Source: an uncultured Lachnoclostridium sp. (GTDB lineage: Bacteria; Bacillota; Clostridia; Lachnospirales; Lachnospiraceae). From it: 28,166 nucleotides of DNA. Positions 1-7,338 of the stretch are shown here, piece by piece. Under the pieces are notes generated by a model. The model was not told the DNA's origin, did not search any database, and saw only the letters and a program-made list of their open reading frames with translations. The position numbers were made by a program, and so were the translations under genes. The stretch spans positions 1-28,166 of the forward strand of contig CABQJX010000022.1 in NCBI GenBank assembly GCA_902464595.1. The letters run 5' to 3'. Numbering within the stretch: the stretch's first letter is position 1; every line of letters begins with the position of its first letter.

Positions 1-83
1 TATCCGGGACATTTTCATTTGTGATATACTGAGACATTATCATAAATGGCTTATATTTAATAACAAAAAAATTAAAAAAGTAC

Positions 84-112
84 TTGACGAATGGAATATT
101 ATGGTTTATAAT
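84..112 (+). promoter_or_regulatory. sigma-A type promoter of first tRNA-Gln
   Basis: TTGACG at 84-89 and TATAAT at 107-112 are separated by 17 bases. A run of A/T lies just upstream. The predicted transcript starts near 119, about 11 bases before the tRNA. The same block, from the A-rich run through TTGACGAA, recurs upstream of the second tRNA-Gln at 1769-1792. Confidence 0.85.
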
Positions 113-129
113 CATCTTCGTTGTGTTGA

Positions 130-201
130 TGGGCTATCGCCAAATGGTAAGGCAACGGACTCTGACTCCGTCATTTCAAGGTTCGAATCCTTGTAGCCCA
201 G
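130..201 (+). tRNA. tRNA-Gln (anticodon CTG), copy 1
   Basis: This is a 72-base cloverleaf. The acceptor arms TGGGCTA (130-136) and TAGCCCA (194-200) pair perfectly, followed by discriminator G201. The anticodon arm is ACGGA-CTCTGAC-TCCGT, giving anticodon CTG, which reads the glutamine codon CAG. The T arm is CAAGG-TTCGAAT-CCTTG. No CCA is encoded. It has its own promoter (84-112) and a hairpin terminator immediately downstream. A second, base-for-base identical copy lies at 1877-1948. Confidence 0.97.
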
Positions 202-207
202 CTAATT

Positions 208-250
208 AAAAGCCGCAGTCTTCTTTATGAAGATACGGCTTTTTTGTTTT
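208..250. terminator. bidirectional terminator shared by tRNA-Gln copy 1 and the convergent membrane gene
   Basis: AAAAGCCG (208-215) pairs perfectly with CGGCTTTT (236-243). An inner stem TCTTC/GAAGA (219-223 with 229-233) closes a loop TTTAT. A T-rich tail follows on the + strand and TTTTAATT on the minus strand. The stop codon of the minus-strand gene (225-227) falls in the loop region, so the two converging transcripts share one terminator. Confidence 0.8.
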
Positions 251-722
251 CTGGAAGACCCAATAGTACAAAAAGAAAAGGGACAAAAAATCTCATCCAC
301 CGAATGACAGGAACGGAGATCTGAAAATAGTCCTGTAAGTAAAAGGAAAGATTTGTAAAAAGATTCGTCCATCTCAGCGGTATATCCAAATACATAAATA
401 AGATGGCGGCAGCTCCTGTAGTCCCATTGGTGAGCAGCTGTACGAGAAGCAATAGGATCCCATAAGCGGAGACAACGCCAGCAGAAATCAATATTTCCTT
501 TTTAGACTGTCTCCGGAGCAGTGTCATTTTACCCGCTATCAGAACCACGGCCAGAATGGCGGCGTCTATCATCAGGGCTCCCCGCCTGTCGATCACACCA
601 GGTTCGGTCACGCAAAACTGGAGTACGGCCCTGATATAAATTGGATGATAGAAAATACCGGCAGCCAAGGAGATCAGAGGGACTCTCCAAATACTGTTTC
701 TGTATTTTTTAAAAACTTCCAT
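225..722 (-). CDS. small hydrophobic membrane protein, unrecognised family
   Basis: This 165-residue protein is dominated by hydrophobic stretches, and I count about four likely membrane segments (roughly residues 14-38, 50-68, 78-100 and 105-160, the last probably two). A basic loop RRQSKKE sits between segments 2 and 3. The start is ATG at 720-722, with AGGAGG about 8 bases upstream on the minus strand. I do not recognise the family and see no catalytic motif. It converges on tRNA-Gln copy 1 and is divergent from the YczE-like gene, and an extended -10 promoter candidate lies upstream (794-822). It sits inside the segment bracketed by the two identical tRNA-Gln genes. The function is unknown. 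Confidence 0.7.
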   Translation of the reverse strand: MEVFKKYRNSIWRVPLISLAAGIFYHPIYIRAVLQFCVTEPGVIDRRGALMIDAAILAVVLIAGKMTLLRRQSKKEILISAGVVSAYGILLLLVQLLTNGTTGAAAILFMYLDIPLRWTNLFTNLSFYLQDYFQISVPVIRWMRFFVPFLFVLLGLPENKKAVSS

Positions 723-793
723 AAACCATGCCTCCTTCCGCTGTTCATTTTAGCTTTGGAGCGTGTCAGAACTCCTGTTTTTTAGTTTCTTAC

Positions 794-822
794 AGTATAT
801 CAAACCTGGAAGGCTCAATCAA
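794..822 (-). promoter_or_regulatory. candidate promoter of the minus-strand membrane protein
   Basis: Read on the minus strand, TTGATT (822-817) and TATACT (799-794) are 17 bases apart. A TG one base before the -10 makes an extended -10 element (TGaTATACT). It would start transcription about 65 bases upstream of the ATG at 722. Confidence 0.55.
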
Positions 823-977
823 TGGATTTTCTCGAGCTTCCTGCTTATTTCTGTAGCATTTTTATTTTTTGCCCTGCCATAAGATTAGGAAGGCTAAAAA
901 CTAAAAAATAATTAGATACCTAAAAAATATTGTGCACCTTGCTTAAAATATGATGGAAAGTTGGGGAAGAATGTCCA

Positions 978-1006
978 TTGTCCTTCCTTTTTTTCTATGC
1001 TATCAT
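978..1006 (+). promoter_or_regulatory. candidate promoter of the YczE-like gene
   Basis: TTGTCC (978-983) and TATCAT (1001-1006) are 17 bases apart. The predicted start near 1013 leaves a leader of about 43 bases before the ATG at 1056. Confidence 0.55.
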
Positions 1007-1055
1007 AAATATGCAAAAAAATTTATGGTAATACAAAAAAAGTGAGGTTTGTTTC

Positions 1056-1721
1056 ATGAAAGAAAAGTACAGAGACATGGGAAAACGGTATACAATGTTT
1101 TTGGCCGGCATTTTGTTCAGTGCATTGGGCATCAGCCTGATCACAAAGGCAGGATTGGGAACATCCCCTGTTACAAGTCTTGCCTATGTACTGACTTTTC
1201 TTTTTCCTTGGAGCCTGGGAACATTTACCATGTTGGTCAACTCTGCTCTTTTTCTTATTCAAGTGATTCTTATGGGAAAGGATTTTGAATGGATCCAGCT
1301 GCTTCAGCTTCCGGCCGCATTGATATTTTCCGCCTGTATTGACGGCTGGATCCTTCTTTTGGATTTCTGGCAGACAGGAAGCTATACAGGCCAGCTTCTG
1401 ATGCTGTTTTTGGGCTGTATTTTCCTGGGACTGGGAGTTGCCCTTGAGGTGATCCCAAATGTTTTGATCCTTCCGGGAGAAGGGCTGGTCCGGGTGATCG
1501 CAGGACTTGCCGGATGGCGCTTTGGCCGTGTCAAAACGGGCTTTGACCTGTCTATCGTTGCAAGCGCGGCAGCGGTATCCCTTCTGGCAGATGGACGGAT
1601 CCTGGGAATGAGAGAAGGAACGGTTCTGGCAGCCTTTCTTGTGGGAGCGATCTCTCATTTCTTTATTGGCAGGATCCCTGAGCTCCTTGGGGGCAGGATC
1701 CCCGACTATTCCCGGGGTTAA
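1056..1721 (+). CDS. YczE/YyaS/YitT-type integral membrane protein
   Basis: This 221-residue polytopic membrane protein begins with a basic cytoplasmic tail followed by FLAGILFSALGISLITKAGL. The GLGTSPVTSLAYVL segment that follows (about residues 34-47) is characteristic of the YczE-like branch of the YitT superfamily. Five or six hydrophobic segments cover most of the length. Near the C-terminus a VKTGFDLS segment precedes two more membrane helices. The start is ATG 1056 with GTGAGG about 9 bases upstream; a later ATG at 1077 is possible but lacks a clear site. The biochemical function of the family is unknown. It stands alone, with its own promoter, between the two tRNA-Gln genes. A second YitT-superfamily gene of a different branch lies at 3732. 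Confidence 0.85.
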   Translation: MKEKYRDMGKRYTMFLAGILFSALGISLITKAGLGTSPVTSLAYVLTFLFPWSLGTFTMLVNSALFLIQVILMGKDFEWIQLLQLPAALIFSACIDGWILLLDFWQTGSYTGQLLMLFLGCIFLGLGVALEVIPNVLILPGEGLVRVIAGLAGWRFGRVKTGFDLSIVASAAAVSLLADGRILGMREGTVLAAFLVGAISHFFIGRIPELLGGRIPDYSRG

Positions 1722-1784
1722 AAGCCTGGGATTGGTAAAAGGAGCTGAGCAGGAGCCATGGAAAATAAAAAATTAAAAAAGTAC

Positions 1785-1812
1785 TTGACGAAATAAAATA
1801 GTGTGATATAAT
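1785..1812 (+). promoter_or_regulatory. promoter of second tRNA-Gln
   Basis: TTGACG (1785-1790) and TATAAT (1807-1812) are 16 bases apart. About 23 bases around the -35 element are identical to those upstream of tRNA copy 1 and then diverge. Here the leader is much longer: the predicted start is near 1819 and the tRNA begins at 1877. Confidence 0.8.
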
Positions 1813-1876
1813 ATAACTCGCAGCTGATGATTAAGCGAATTGATTCACACAAGTATCAGCCAGGCAATCATAATAT

Positions 1877-1948
1877 TGGGCTATCGCCAAATGGTAAGGC
1901 AACGGACTCTGACTCCGTCATTTCAAGGTTCGAATCCTTGTAGCCCAG
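1877..1948 (+). tRNA. tRNA-Gln (anticodon CTG), copy 2
   Basis: All 72 bases are identical to the tRNA at 130-201, with the same acceptor pairing, CTG anticodon loop and T arm. It is preceded by its own copy of the promoter and followed at once by a strong terminator hairpin (1957-1982). The leader of about 57 bases must be removed by RNase P. Confidence 0.97.
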
Positions 1949-1956
1949 CTGATTAG

Positions 1957-1990
1957 ATCCCACAGACCTTGATCTGTGGGATTTTGCTTT
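1957..1990 (+). terminator. intrinsic terminator of tRNA-Gln copy 2
   Basis: ATCCCACAGA (1957-1966) and TCTGTGGGAT (1973-1982) form a perfect 10-base-pair stem with a 6-base loop, followed by TTTGCTTT. It lies 8 bases after the tRNA. Confidence 0.9.
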
Positions 1991-2055
1991 ATGTGAAGGT
2001 TACAGCTGATTCTGTTGTACTTTACAGTGGGTTTATGATAAAATGGGAGGCAGAG

Positions 2056-2823
2056 ATGTATACATTTACCAGCAGGGTCCGTTACAGTGAAACGGATGAA
2101 ACCAGCCGCTTATCTGTCCTGGGGTTAATCAACTATATGCAGGACTGCAGCACTTTTCAGTCTGAGGACTGCGGTGTGGGGGTAGCGTATCTGGAAAATA
2201 GCCGTAAAGCATGGCTTTTATCTTCCTGGAGGATCCTGATCGACCGGTATCCTTCCCTGGGGGAGCAGGTCACAGCAGGTACTTGGAGCAGCGGGGCAAA
2301 GGGAATCTACGGATACCGGAATTTTATCCTCCGGGATCAGTCTGGATTCGATGCTGTGCGTGCAGAATCGACCTGGTTTCTCTATGACATTGACAGAAAT
2401 ATCCCTATCCGGGTGGCGGAGGAAGATATAGCGCCTTATGGTCAGCCGGAGCCGGCTCTGGTTTTTGAAAAAGCGCCAAGGAAGATCCTTGTGCCAAAAG
2501 AAATGATCCCGGGAAGGGCTGTGACCGTATCTTCTTACCAGATTGATACCAACCATCATGTGAATAATGCCCAGTATATCGAGATGGCCAGGGAGGCCAT
2601 CCCTGAGGGGCTGGTCATAAGGGAGATCCGGGCAGATTATAAGCAGGCGGCCCGATTGGGAGATTGTGTGATCCCCTGGGTGAATGGTTCCCAGGCAGGG
2701 GAATCTGTAGAATGGACCGTGGATCTGAGAAGCAGCGAAGGAAACTCTTATGCTGTCATATGGCTGAAGACAGAGAGCGGGTACAGGCCCGAACAAGAGG
2801 AAACAGGAGGAAATAGAGAATGA
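2056..2823 (+). CDS. acyl-ACP thioesterase (FatA/FatB-like)
   Basis: This 255-residue protein has two tandem hot-dog folds. It is expected to hydrolyse acyl-ACP in the cytoplasm and release free fatty acid. The N-terminal half starts MYTFTSRVRYSETD and continues LSVLGLINYMQDCSTFQSED, the usual opening of bacterial members. The C-terminal half carries DTNHHVNNAQYIEMA, which matches the conserved D-x-N-x-H-V-N-N catalytic segment. Length fits the family. I chose ATG 2056 because GGGAGG lies five bases upstream. The open frame runs back to a TTG at 1969, but that start lies within the tRNA terminator hairpin. The stop overlaps the next start (ATGA), so it is probably translationally coupled to the CvfB-like gene. 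Its promoter is uncertain. Confidence 0.9.
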   Translation: MYTFTSRVRYSETDETSRLSVLGLINYMQDCSTFQSEDCGVGVAYLENSRKAWLLSSWRILIDRYPSLGEQVTAGTWSSGAKGIYGYRNFILRDQSGFDAVRAESTWFLYDIDRNIPIRVAEEDIAPYGQPEPALVFEKAPRKILVPKEMIPGRAVTVSSYQIDTNHHVNNAQYIEMAREAIPEGLVIREIRADYKQAARLGDCVIPWVNGSQAGESVEWTVDLRSSEGNSYAVIWLKTESGYRPEQEETGGNRE

Positions 2824-3653
2824 TTGAGTTAGGAAAAGTGCAGGAGCTTGAGATCGTCAGAAAAAAAGAGTTCGGCGTCTATCTTGCCCAGGACAGAGAG
2901 GACGAAGCTTCCGTCCTTCTTCCTAAAAAGCAGGTTCCGGAAGGAGCTGAGATCGGGGATAAGGTGGAGGTGTTCATCTACCGTGATTCCTCTGACCGTC
3001 TCATTGCCACGACAGCACGCCCCCTGCTCCAGGTAGGGGAAACGGCCAAATTGGAGGTAAAAGAGATCGCTAAGATCGGAGCATTTCTGGATATGGGTCT
3101 GGAAAAGGATCTTCTTCTGCCTTTTAAAGAGCAGACTCATCCTGTGAGAAAAGGGGAAAAATGTCTGGTGACCCTTTATGTGGATAAAAGCAAACGACTG
3201 GCAGCCACTATGCGCGTTTACTCCCATATGAGCAGCCAGTCTCCCTACAAGGAAAACGACTGGGTTACGGGAACGATCTATGAGATCAATGATTCCATGG
3301 GAGCGTTTGTGGCTGTGGATAACAGATATTATGGATTGATCCATAAAAAGGAGCTGTATGGTCGGTTCCGCGAGGGAGATGAGATAAAAGCCAGGGTTAT
3401 GAAGGTACGCGAGGACGGTAAATTAGATCTGTGCCTGAGAGAAAAGGCGTATATGCAGATGGAGCCGGATGCCCAAAAGGTTTTGGAAGTGATCGATGAA
3501 TTTGACGGGGTTCTCCCTTTCAATGATAAGGCAAGGCCGGAAACGATCCTGCGGGAATTTGATATGAGCAAAAACGCCTTTAAGAGAGCCGTAGGGAAGC
3601 TGTTAAAGGAAGGGAAAATTGAGATCACGGAGAAAACCATTCGCCGTATTTAA
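2820..3653 (+). CDS. cvfB: CvfB-like S1 RNA-binding protein
   Basis: This 277-residue cytoplasmic protein has the layout of CvfB/YitL. Three S1-like beta-barrel modules come first (about residues 1-65, 68-135 and 145-210; the third contains GAFVAVDNRYYGLIHKKEL). A C-terminal winged helix follows (about 220-277), ending FKRAVGKLLKEGKIEI. CvfB is described as an RNA-binding regulator of virulence and exoprotein genes in staphylococci. Here the target is unknown. The ATG overlaps the thioesterase stop by four bases, and GGAGG lies just upstream in the end of that gene. The pairing with a thioesterase gives no obvious functional link beyond co-expression. Confidence 0.88.
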   Translation: MIELGKVQELEIVRKKEFGVYLAQDREDEASVLLPKKQVPEGAEIGDKVEVFIYRDSSDRLIATTARPLLQVGETAKLEVKEIAKIGAFLDMGLEKDLLLPFKEQTHPVRKGEKCLVTLYVDKSKRLAATMRVYSHMSSQSPYKENDWVTGTIYEINDSMGAFVAVDNRYYGLIHKKELYGRFREGDEIKARVMKVREDGKLDLCLREKAYMQMEPDAQKVLEVIDEFDGVLPFNDKARPETILREFDMSKNAFKRAVGKLLKEGKIEITEKTIRRI

Positions 3654-3731
3654 GTATAAAAAAGGGGGATCGGTCCATACTGGTTCACAGGGAACTGGAA
3701 TTGGGAATCTGTTTCCCTATGGGGGTGGCAT

Positions 3732-4571
3732 ATGAACCGGAAACATCCGGCAGTGGATTATCTGTATATGACCGTAGGAACCTTTCTTATCGCCCTGGCC
3801 ATCAAAAATATTTATGATCCGGTCAGTATGGTTACAGGAGGAGCCTCCGGCTTAGCGATTATTTTTAAAGATCTATGGGAGATCCCTTTGTGGGTGACAA
3901 ATACGATCTTGAATATCCCACTGTTTACGGCGGGATATTTTGTCTGTGGATGGAGATTTATCAAAAGAACCTTGTTTTGTACCCTGCTTTTGTCTGCATT
4001 TCTCTATGTGATACCGGAAGCAGGATATATGGGAGGCGATTTTTTGCTGTCCGCCCTTTTTGGAGGCATCATTACCGGAGCCGGGACTGGTCTGGTGTTT
4101 CTGGCCCACTGTACCACAGGCGGAACGGATATGCTGGCAGTTTTGATCCAGAAGCGGATGAAGCATTATACTGTGGCGGAGATCATGCAGATCCTTGACG
4201 GTCTGGTCGTATTAGCTGGAGCGACTTTGTTTGGGATCCGGCCTGCCCTGTACGCCCTGATCTCTATTTTCTGTCTGTCCAAAGTGACGGACGGCATCAT
4301 TGAGGGATTGAAATTTTCCAAACAGGCTTATATTATTTCGGATCGATACCGGGAGATTGCCCAGGCTGTGATGGAACGGATGGGGCGTGGAGTTACCAGT
4401 CTGGATGCAAGGGGAATGTATTCAGATCAAAGGAGGAACATGCTCTACTGCGTGGTTTCTAAGAAGGAGATCGTGCAGCTCAAAGAGATCGTGGCGGAAT
4501 TTGACCGGAATGCTTTTGTGATCGTCAGCGATGCCAGGGAGGTGTTCGGTGAAGGATTCATCGAAGATTGA
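3732..4571 (+). CDS. YitT family membrane protein (DUF161 plus DUF2179)
   Basis: This 279-residue protein has five or six membrane segments in the first 180 residues. These include the family-typical DPVSMVTGGASGLAIIF (about 29-45) and LAHCTTGGTDMLAVLIQKR (about 130-148). A soluble C-terminal DUF2179 domain follows (about 190-279: SKQAYIISDRY, RGVTSLDARGMYS, YCVVSKKEI, FVIVSDAREVFGEGF). Length and order match canonical YitT proteins. The molecular function is not established, and transport or sensing have been suggested by annotation only. The start ATG 3732 has GGGGGTGG upstream. A small hairpin, GGGAA-TCTGT-TTCCC, lies just before that site. The gene is 78 bases after cvfB and probably closes the operon. 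Confidence 0.93.
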   Translation: MNRKHPAVDYLYMTVGTFLIALAIKNIYDPVSMVTGGASGLAIIFKDLWEIPLWVTNTILNIPLFTAGYFVCGWRFIKRTLFCTLLLSAFLYVIPEAGYMGGDFLLSALFGGIITGAGTGLVFLAHCTTGGTDMLAVLIQKRMKHYTVAEIMQILDGLVVLAGATLFGIRPALYALISIFCLSKVTDGIIEGLKFSKQAYIISDRYREIAQAVMERMGRGVTSLDARGMYSDQRRNMLYCVVSKKEIVQLKEIVAEFDRNAFVIVSDAREVFGEGFIED

Positions 4572-4583
4572 CCTTATATTTTG

Positions 4584-4643
4584 TGGCTTTTGACGATATT
4601 TCAAAAAAAATTAGATTTGATTCACATAATCGACAAAAAGCCA
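4584..4643. repeat. long imperfect inverted repeat between yitT and ugpC
   Basis: TGGCTTTTGACGAT (4584-4597) faces ATCGACAAAAAGCCA (4629-4643). The arms are complementary apart from one extra A and one mismatch, and enclose 31 A/T-rich bases. No T-run follows either arm, so it is not a standard intrinsic terminator. It may be an RNA structure at the 3' end of yitT or an operator. Confidence 0.5.
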
Positions 4644-4664
4644 GCGGAAAATATTGGAATACTT

Positions 4665-4683
4665 TGTGATTTCTATGTGATTT
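4665..4683. repeat. direct repeat TGTGATTT, 11-base period
   Basis: TGTGATTT occurs at 4665-4672 and again at 4676-4683, one helical turn apart, upstream of ugpC. The spacing is what a dimeric regulator reading one face of the DNA could use, but the element is short and could be chance. Confidence 0.25.
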
Positions 4684-4887
4684 TTGAAAAAAGTTTCTCT
4701 TCGTATACAAATTAGCTAAAAGCCTAAAAATGATTTTGTTTATTTGCCATATGGATTCCCTCCAGTCTTTCATGTATGATAAAGGCAGTTACAGCATGAG
4801 TGACAACACAGGAATGTGGTTCCGTCAAAGAATGGATGATGTGGCTGGATCATTATGAAATGTGTGCATTTTTAGGAGGAAAACAGA

Positions 4888-6000
4888 ATGGCTAGTTTAA
4901 CATTAAAGAATGTTACAAAGAAATATCCAAATGGGTTTGTGGCAGTAAAGGATTTTAACCTGGAGATCGCTGATAAGGAATTTATCATCTTCGTAGGTCC
5001 TTCCGGCTGCGGTAAGTCTACAACCCTTCGTATGATCGCAGGCCTGGAGGATATTTCTTCCGGCGAGCTGTACATTGATGACAAGCTGGTAAATGATGTA
5101 GAGCCAAAGGACAGAGACATCGCAATGGTATTCCAGAACTACGCTCTGTATCCTCATATGACCGTATATGATAATATGGCATTTGGACTGAAGTTAAGAA
5201 AAACTCCAAAGGACGAGATTGACAAGAAGGTTCATGACGCTGCTAAGATCCTGGATCTGGAGCATCTGTTAGACCGTAAGCCAAAGGCATTATCCGGCGG
5301 CCAGAGACAGCGTGTTGCCATGGGACGTGCTATTGTCCGCAGCCCTAAAGTGTTCCTGATGGATGAGCCGCTGTCCAACCTGGATGCAAAGTTAAGAGGA
5401 CAGATGCGTGTGGAGATCTCCAAACTTCATCAGAGACTGGAAACAACTATCATCTACGTTACCCATGACCAGACAGAGGCTATGACCCTGGGAACCAGGA
5501 TCGTTGTTATGAAGGATGGCGTGGTACAGCAGGTGGACAGCCCACAGAACCTGTACGACAAGCCATGCAACAAGTTCGTTGCCGGATTCATCGGAGCTCC
5601 TCAGATGAATATGATCGACGCTTCTGTTGCAAAGGATGGTTCTGATGTAACCTTAACCTTCGGCGGACATACAGTAGCCCTTCCAGAAGGAAAGGCAAAG
5701 AAGTTAGAGGAAGCAGGATATGTAGGAAAGACTGTCACCCTGGGAATCCGTCCTGAGGATCTTCATGATGAGGAAGCATTCCTTTCCATGTCTCCAAAGA
5801 GCGTATTCGATGCAACCATCCGTGTATATGAAATGTTAGGTTCTGAAGTTCTTCTTTACTTCGATATCGAGGATGCCAACTTTGTTGCAAAGGTAAATCC
5901 ACGTACTACAGCAAGACCTGGCGATACGATCAAGTTAGCTATGGACTTAGAGAAGATACATATTTTCGATAAGGACACAGAGCTTGTGATCTTAAACTAA
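4888..6000 (+). CDS. ugpC: sugar ABC transporter ATP-binding protein (UgpC/MsmK/MalK type)
   Basis: This 370-residue cytoplasmic ATPase powers CUT1-type carbohydrate importers. Walker A is GPSGCGKST (37-45), the Q-loop follows at VFQNYALYPHMTV, the signature is LSGGQRQRVAMGRA (from residue 135), and Walker B is VFLMDEPLSNLD (about 155-166). A switch His lies in YVTHDQTEAMTLG, and a C-terminal MalK-type OB/TOBE region covers about 235-370. Length fits the family. AGGAGG lies 9 bases before ATG 4888. No permease or binding protein is adjacent. This is the usual arrangement for a shared ATPase serving several importers encoded elsewhere, as described for MsmK and MsmX. Codon choice is markedly uniform, suggesting high expression. 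It is followed by a strong terminator. Confidence 0.95.
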   Translation: MASLTLKNVTKKYPNGFVAVKDFNLEIADKEFIIFVGPSGCGKSTTLRMIAGLEDISSGELYIDDKLVNDVEPKDRDIAMVFQNYALYPHMTVYDNMAFGLKLRKTPKDEIDKKVHDAAKILDLEHLLDRKPKALSGGQRQRVAMGRAIVRSPKVFLMDEPLSNLDAKLRGQMRVEISKLHQRLETTIIYVTHDQTEAMTLGTRIVVMKDGVVQQVDSPQNLYDKPCNKFVAGFIGAPQMNMIDASVAKDGSDVTLTFGGHTVALPEGKAKKLEEAGYVGKTVTLGIRPEDLHDEEAFLSMSPKSVFDATIRVYEMLGSEVLLYFDIEDANFVAKVNPRTTARPGDTIKLAMDLEKIHIFDKDTELVILN

Positions 6001-6023
6001 TCGGTGTTTGAATGTTATTTCTG

Positions 6024-6037
6024 CCCCGTTAACGGGG
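6024..6037. repeat. perfect 14-base palindrome
   Basis: CCCCGTTAACGGGG reads identically on both strands, 24 bases after the ugpC stop and before its terminator. It could be a protein-binding site or, in RNA, a weak hairpin. Confidence 0.4.
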
Positions 6038-6060
6038 GAAAAATGTTATAAACTTGTGAA

Positions 6061-6098
6061 AAGAGCAGGAGAGTGAATACAACTCTCTTGCTTTTTTT
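6061..6098 (+). terminator. intrinsic terminator of ugpC
   Basis: AGCAGGAGAGT (6064-6074) pairs with ACTCTCTTGCT (6082-6092), with a single G-T wobble. A 7-base loop and a run of seven T complete it. Confidence 0.92.
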
Positions 6099-6104
6099 AA
6101 AATT

Positions 6105-6133
6105 TTGCATTAAAATATGAAAATAGGGATATT
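6105..6133 (+). promoter_or_regulatory. weak promoter candidate for the CdaR-like regulator
   Basis: TTGCAT (6105-6110) and GATATT (6128-6133) are 17 bases apart, just after the ugpC terminator. The match is partial. A leader of about 50 bases would precede ATG 6193. Confidence 0.35.
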
Positions 6134-6192
6134 AGCGAATTATATCATCAGCGCCATTTGCAGGTTGATGGTAAAGAAAGGGAGAATATAGA

Positions 6193-7281
6193 ATGATTTC
6201 AAATCAGATACTTCAATCAACGCTGGACGGATTAAAGGGAATTACAAGGATCGATCTGGGAATATGCGATACAGAAGGAAAGGTTTTAGCGTCTACATTT
6301 ACGGATGCGGAGGATTCCGAGAGTTCCGTGCTGGTGTTTGTGGATTCTCCTGCGGACAGCCAGGTGATCCAGGGCTATCAGTTCTTTAAGGTGTTTGACG
6401 AGCATCAGCTGGAGTACATTTTGCTGGCAAAGGGAGCCAGCGACGATGTGTATATGGTAGGAAAGCTGGCTGCTTTCCAGATCCAGAATCTGCTGGTGGC
6501 TTACAAGGAACGCTTTGACAAGGATAATTTCATTAAAAACCTGCTGCTTGACAATCTGCTTTTAGTGGACATTTATAACCGTGCAAAGAAGCTCCACATT
6601 GATACCGATGTGAAGCGTGTAGTTTACATCATTGAAACCCACAATGAGAAGGATGTAAATGCCCTTGAAACGGTGCGCAGCCTGTTTGCCTCCAAGACAA
6701 AGGATTTTATTACAGCAGTTGACGAGAAGAACATTATCCTGGTAAAGGAAGTCCGCCAGGGAGAGACATATGCGGAGCTTGATAAGACAGCCAATACGGT
6801 TTTGGATATGCTCAACACAGAGGCTATGACCAAGGTGCGGGTATCCTACGGTACGATCATCAATGATATTAAAGAGGTTTCACGTTCCTACAAGGAGGCT
6901 AAAATGGCTCTTGACGTAGGAAAGATCTTCTACGCCAATAAAAACGTGATCGCTTACAACAACCTGGGGATCGGACGTCTGATCTACCAGCTTCCTATTC
7001 CGCTGTGTAAAATGTTCATCCGGGAAGTGTTTGACGGAAAATCACCGGACGAGTTTGACGAGGAGACTCTTGCTACGATCAATAAATTCTTTGAGAACAG
7101 CCTGAACGTATCCGAGACCTCCAGACAGCTGTACATCCACAGAAATACCCTTGTATACCGTCTGGATAAGCTGCAGAAGAGCACCGGGCTGGATCTGCGT
7201 GTGTTCGAGGACGCCATCACCTTTAAGATCGCCCTTATGGTAGCGAAATACATGAAATATATGGAGAGCCTGGATTATTAA
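6193..7281 (+). CDS. PucR/CdaR-type transcriptional regulator
   Basis: This 362-residue protein has the three-part layout of CdaR-like regulators. An N-terminal sensing region covers about 1-120. A GGDEF-like central domain of the CdaR type follows (about 125-260, including VRVSYGTIINDIKEVSRSYK). The C-terminal PucR helix-turn-helix lies at about 295-350, with LNVSETSRQLYIHRNTLVYR and LDKLQKSTGLDL. Family members sense small metabolites such as sugar diacids or purine derivatives and act as activators; the ligand here is unknown. GGGAGAA lies about 7 bases before ATG 6193. It stands between the ugpC terminator and ftsE, 57 bases upstream of the latter, so some co-transcription with ftsEX is possible. 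Confidence 0.88.
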   Translation: MISNQILQSTLDGLKGITRIDLGICDTEGKVLASTFTDAEDSESSVLVFVDSPADSQVIQGYQFFKVFDEHQLEYILLAKGASDDVYMVGKLAAFQIQNLLVAYKERFDKDNFIKNLLLDNLLLVDIYNRAKKLHIDTDVKRVVYIIETHNEKDVNALETVRSLFASKTKDFITAVDEKNIILVKEVRQGETYAELDKTANTVLDMLNTEAMTKVRVSYGTIINDIKEVSRSYKEAKMALDVGKIFYANKNVIAYNNLGIGRLIYQLPIPLCKMFIREVFDGKSPDEFDEETLATINKFFENSLNVSETSRQLYIHRNTLVYRLDKLQKSTGLDLRVFEDAITFKIALMVAKYMKYMESLDY

Positions 7282-7338
7282 GATCCCATCAGGCAGACAG
7301 CTAGATGGAAGCGGGATATAATACAGGGCGGAGTTGTG

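Larger units (their letters stand above)
723..1055. other. divergent intergenic region
   Basis: This 333-base spacer lies between two divergently transcribed membrane-protein genes. It holds a minus-strand promoter candidate (794-822) and a plus-strand one (978-1006), described separately. A/T-rich sequence with three CTAAAAA-like repeats (about 895-935) lies upstream of the latter and could act as an UP-type element. I see no RNA gene or small ORF with a convincing ribosome binding site. Confidence 0.5.
4572..4887 (+). other. regulatory-looking spacer before ugpC
   Basis: This 316-base A/T-rich spacer contains a long inverted repeat (4584-4643) and a direct repeat with 11-base spacing (4665-4683), listed separately. 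A TATGAT at 4775-4780 could be a -10 element for ugpC, but its -35 region (TGGATT) is poor. I see no small gene here. Confidence 0.4.

Noticed and set aside
1023..1658. Minus-strand open frame of 211 codons over the YczE-like gene
   Set aside because: The composition is low in hydrophobic order and rich in Lys, Gln, Ser and Cys, without a ribosome binding site. The plus-strand membrane protein explains the region.
2015..2044. Promoter TTGTAC / extended -10 TGaTAAAAT for the thioesterase
   Set aside because: Its predicted start (about 2051) would lie after the ribosome binding site at 2045-2050, leaving a leaderless message, so it is unlikely to be the working promoter.
1969..2055. Upstream extension of the acyl-ACP thioesterase to a TTG at 1969
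   Set aside because: The start would fall in the loop of the tRNA-Gln terminator hairpin and has no ribosome binding site; ATG 2056 has GGGAGG at good spacing.
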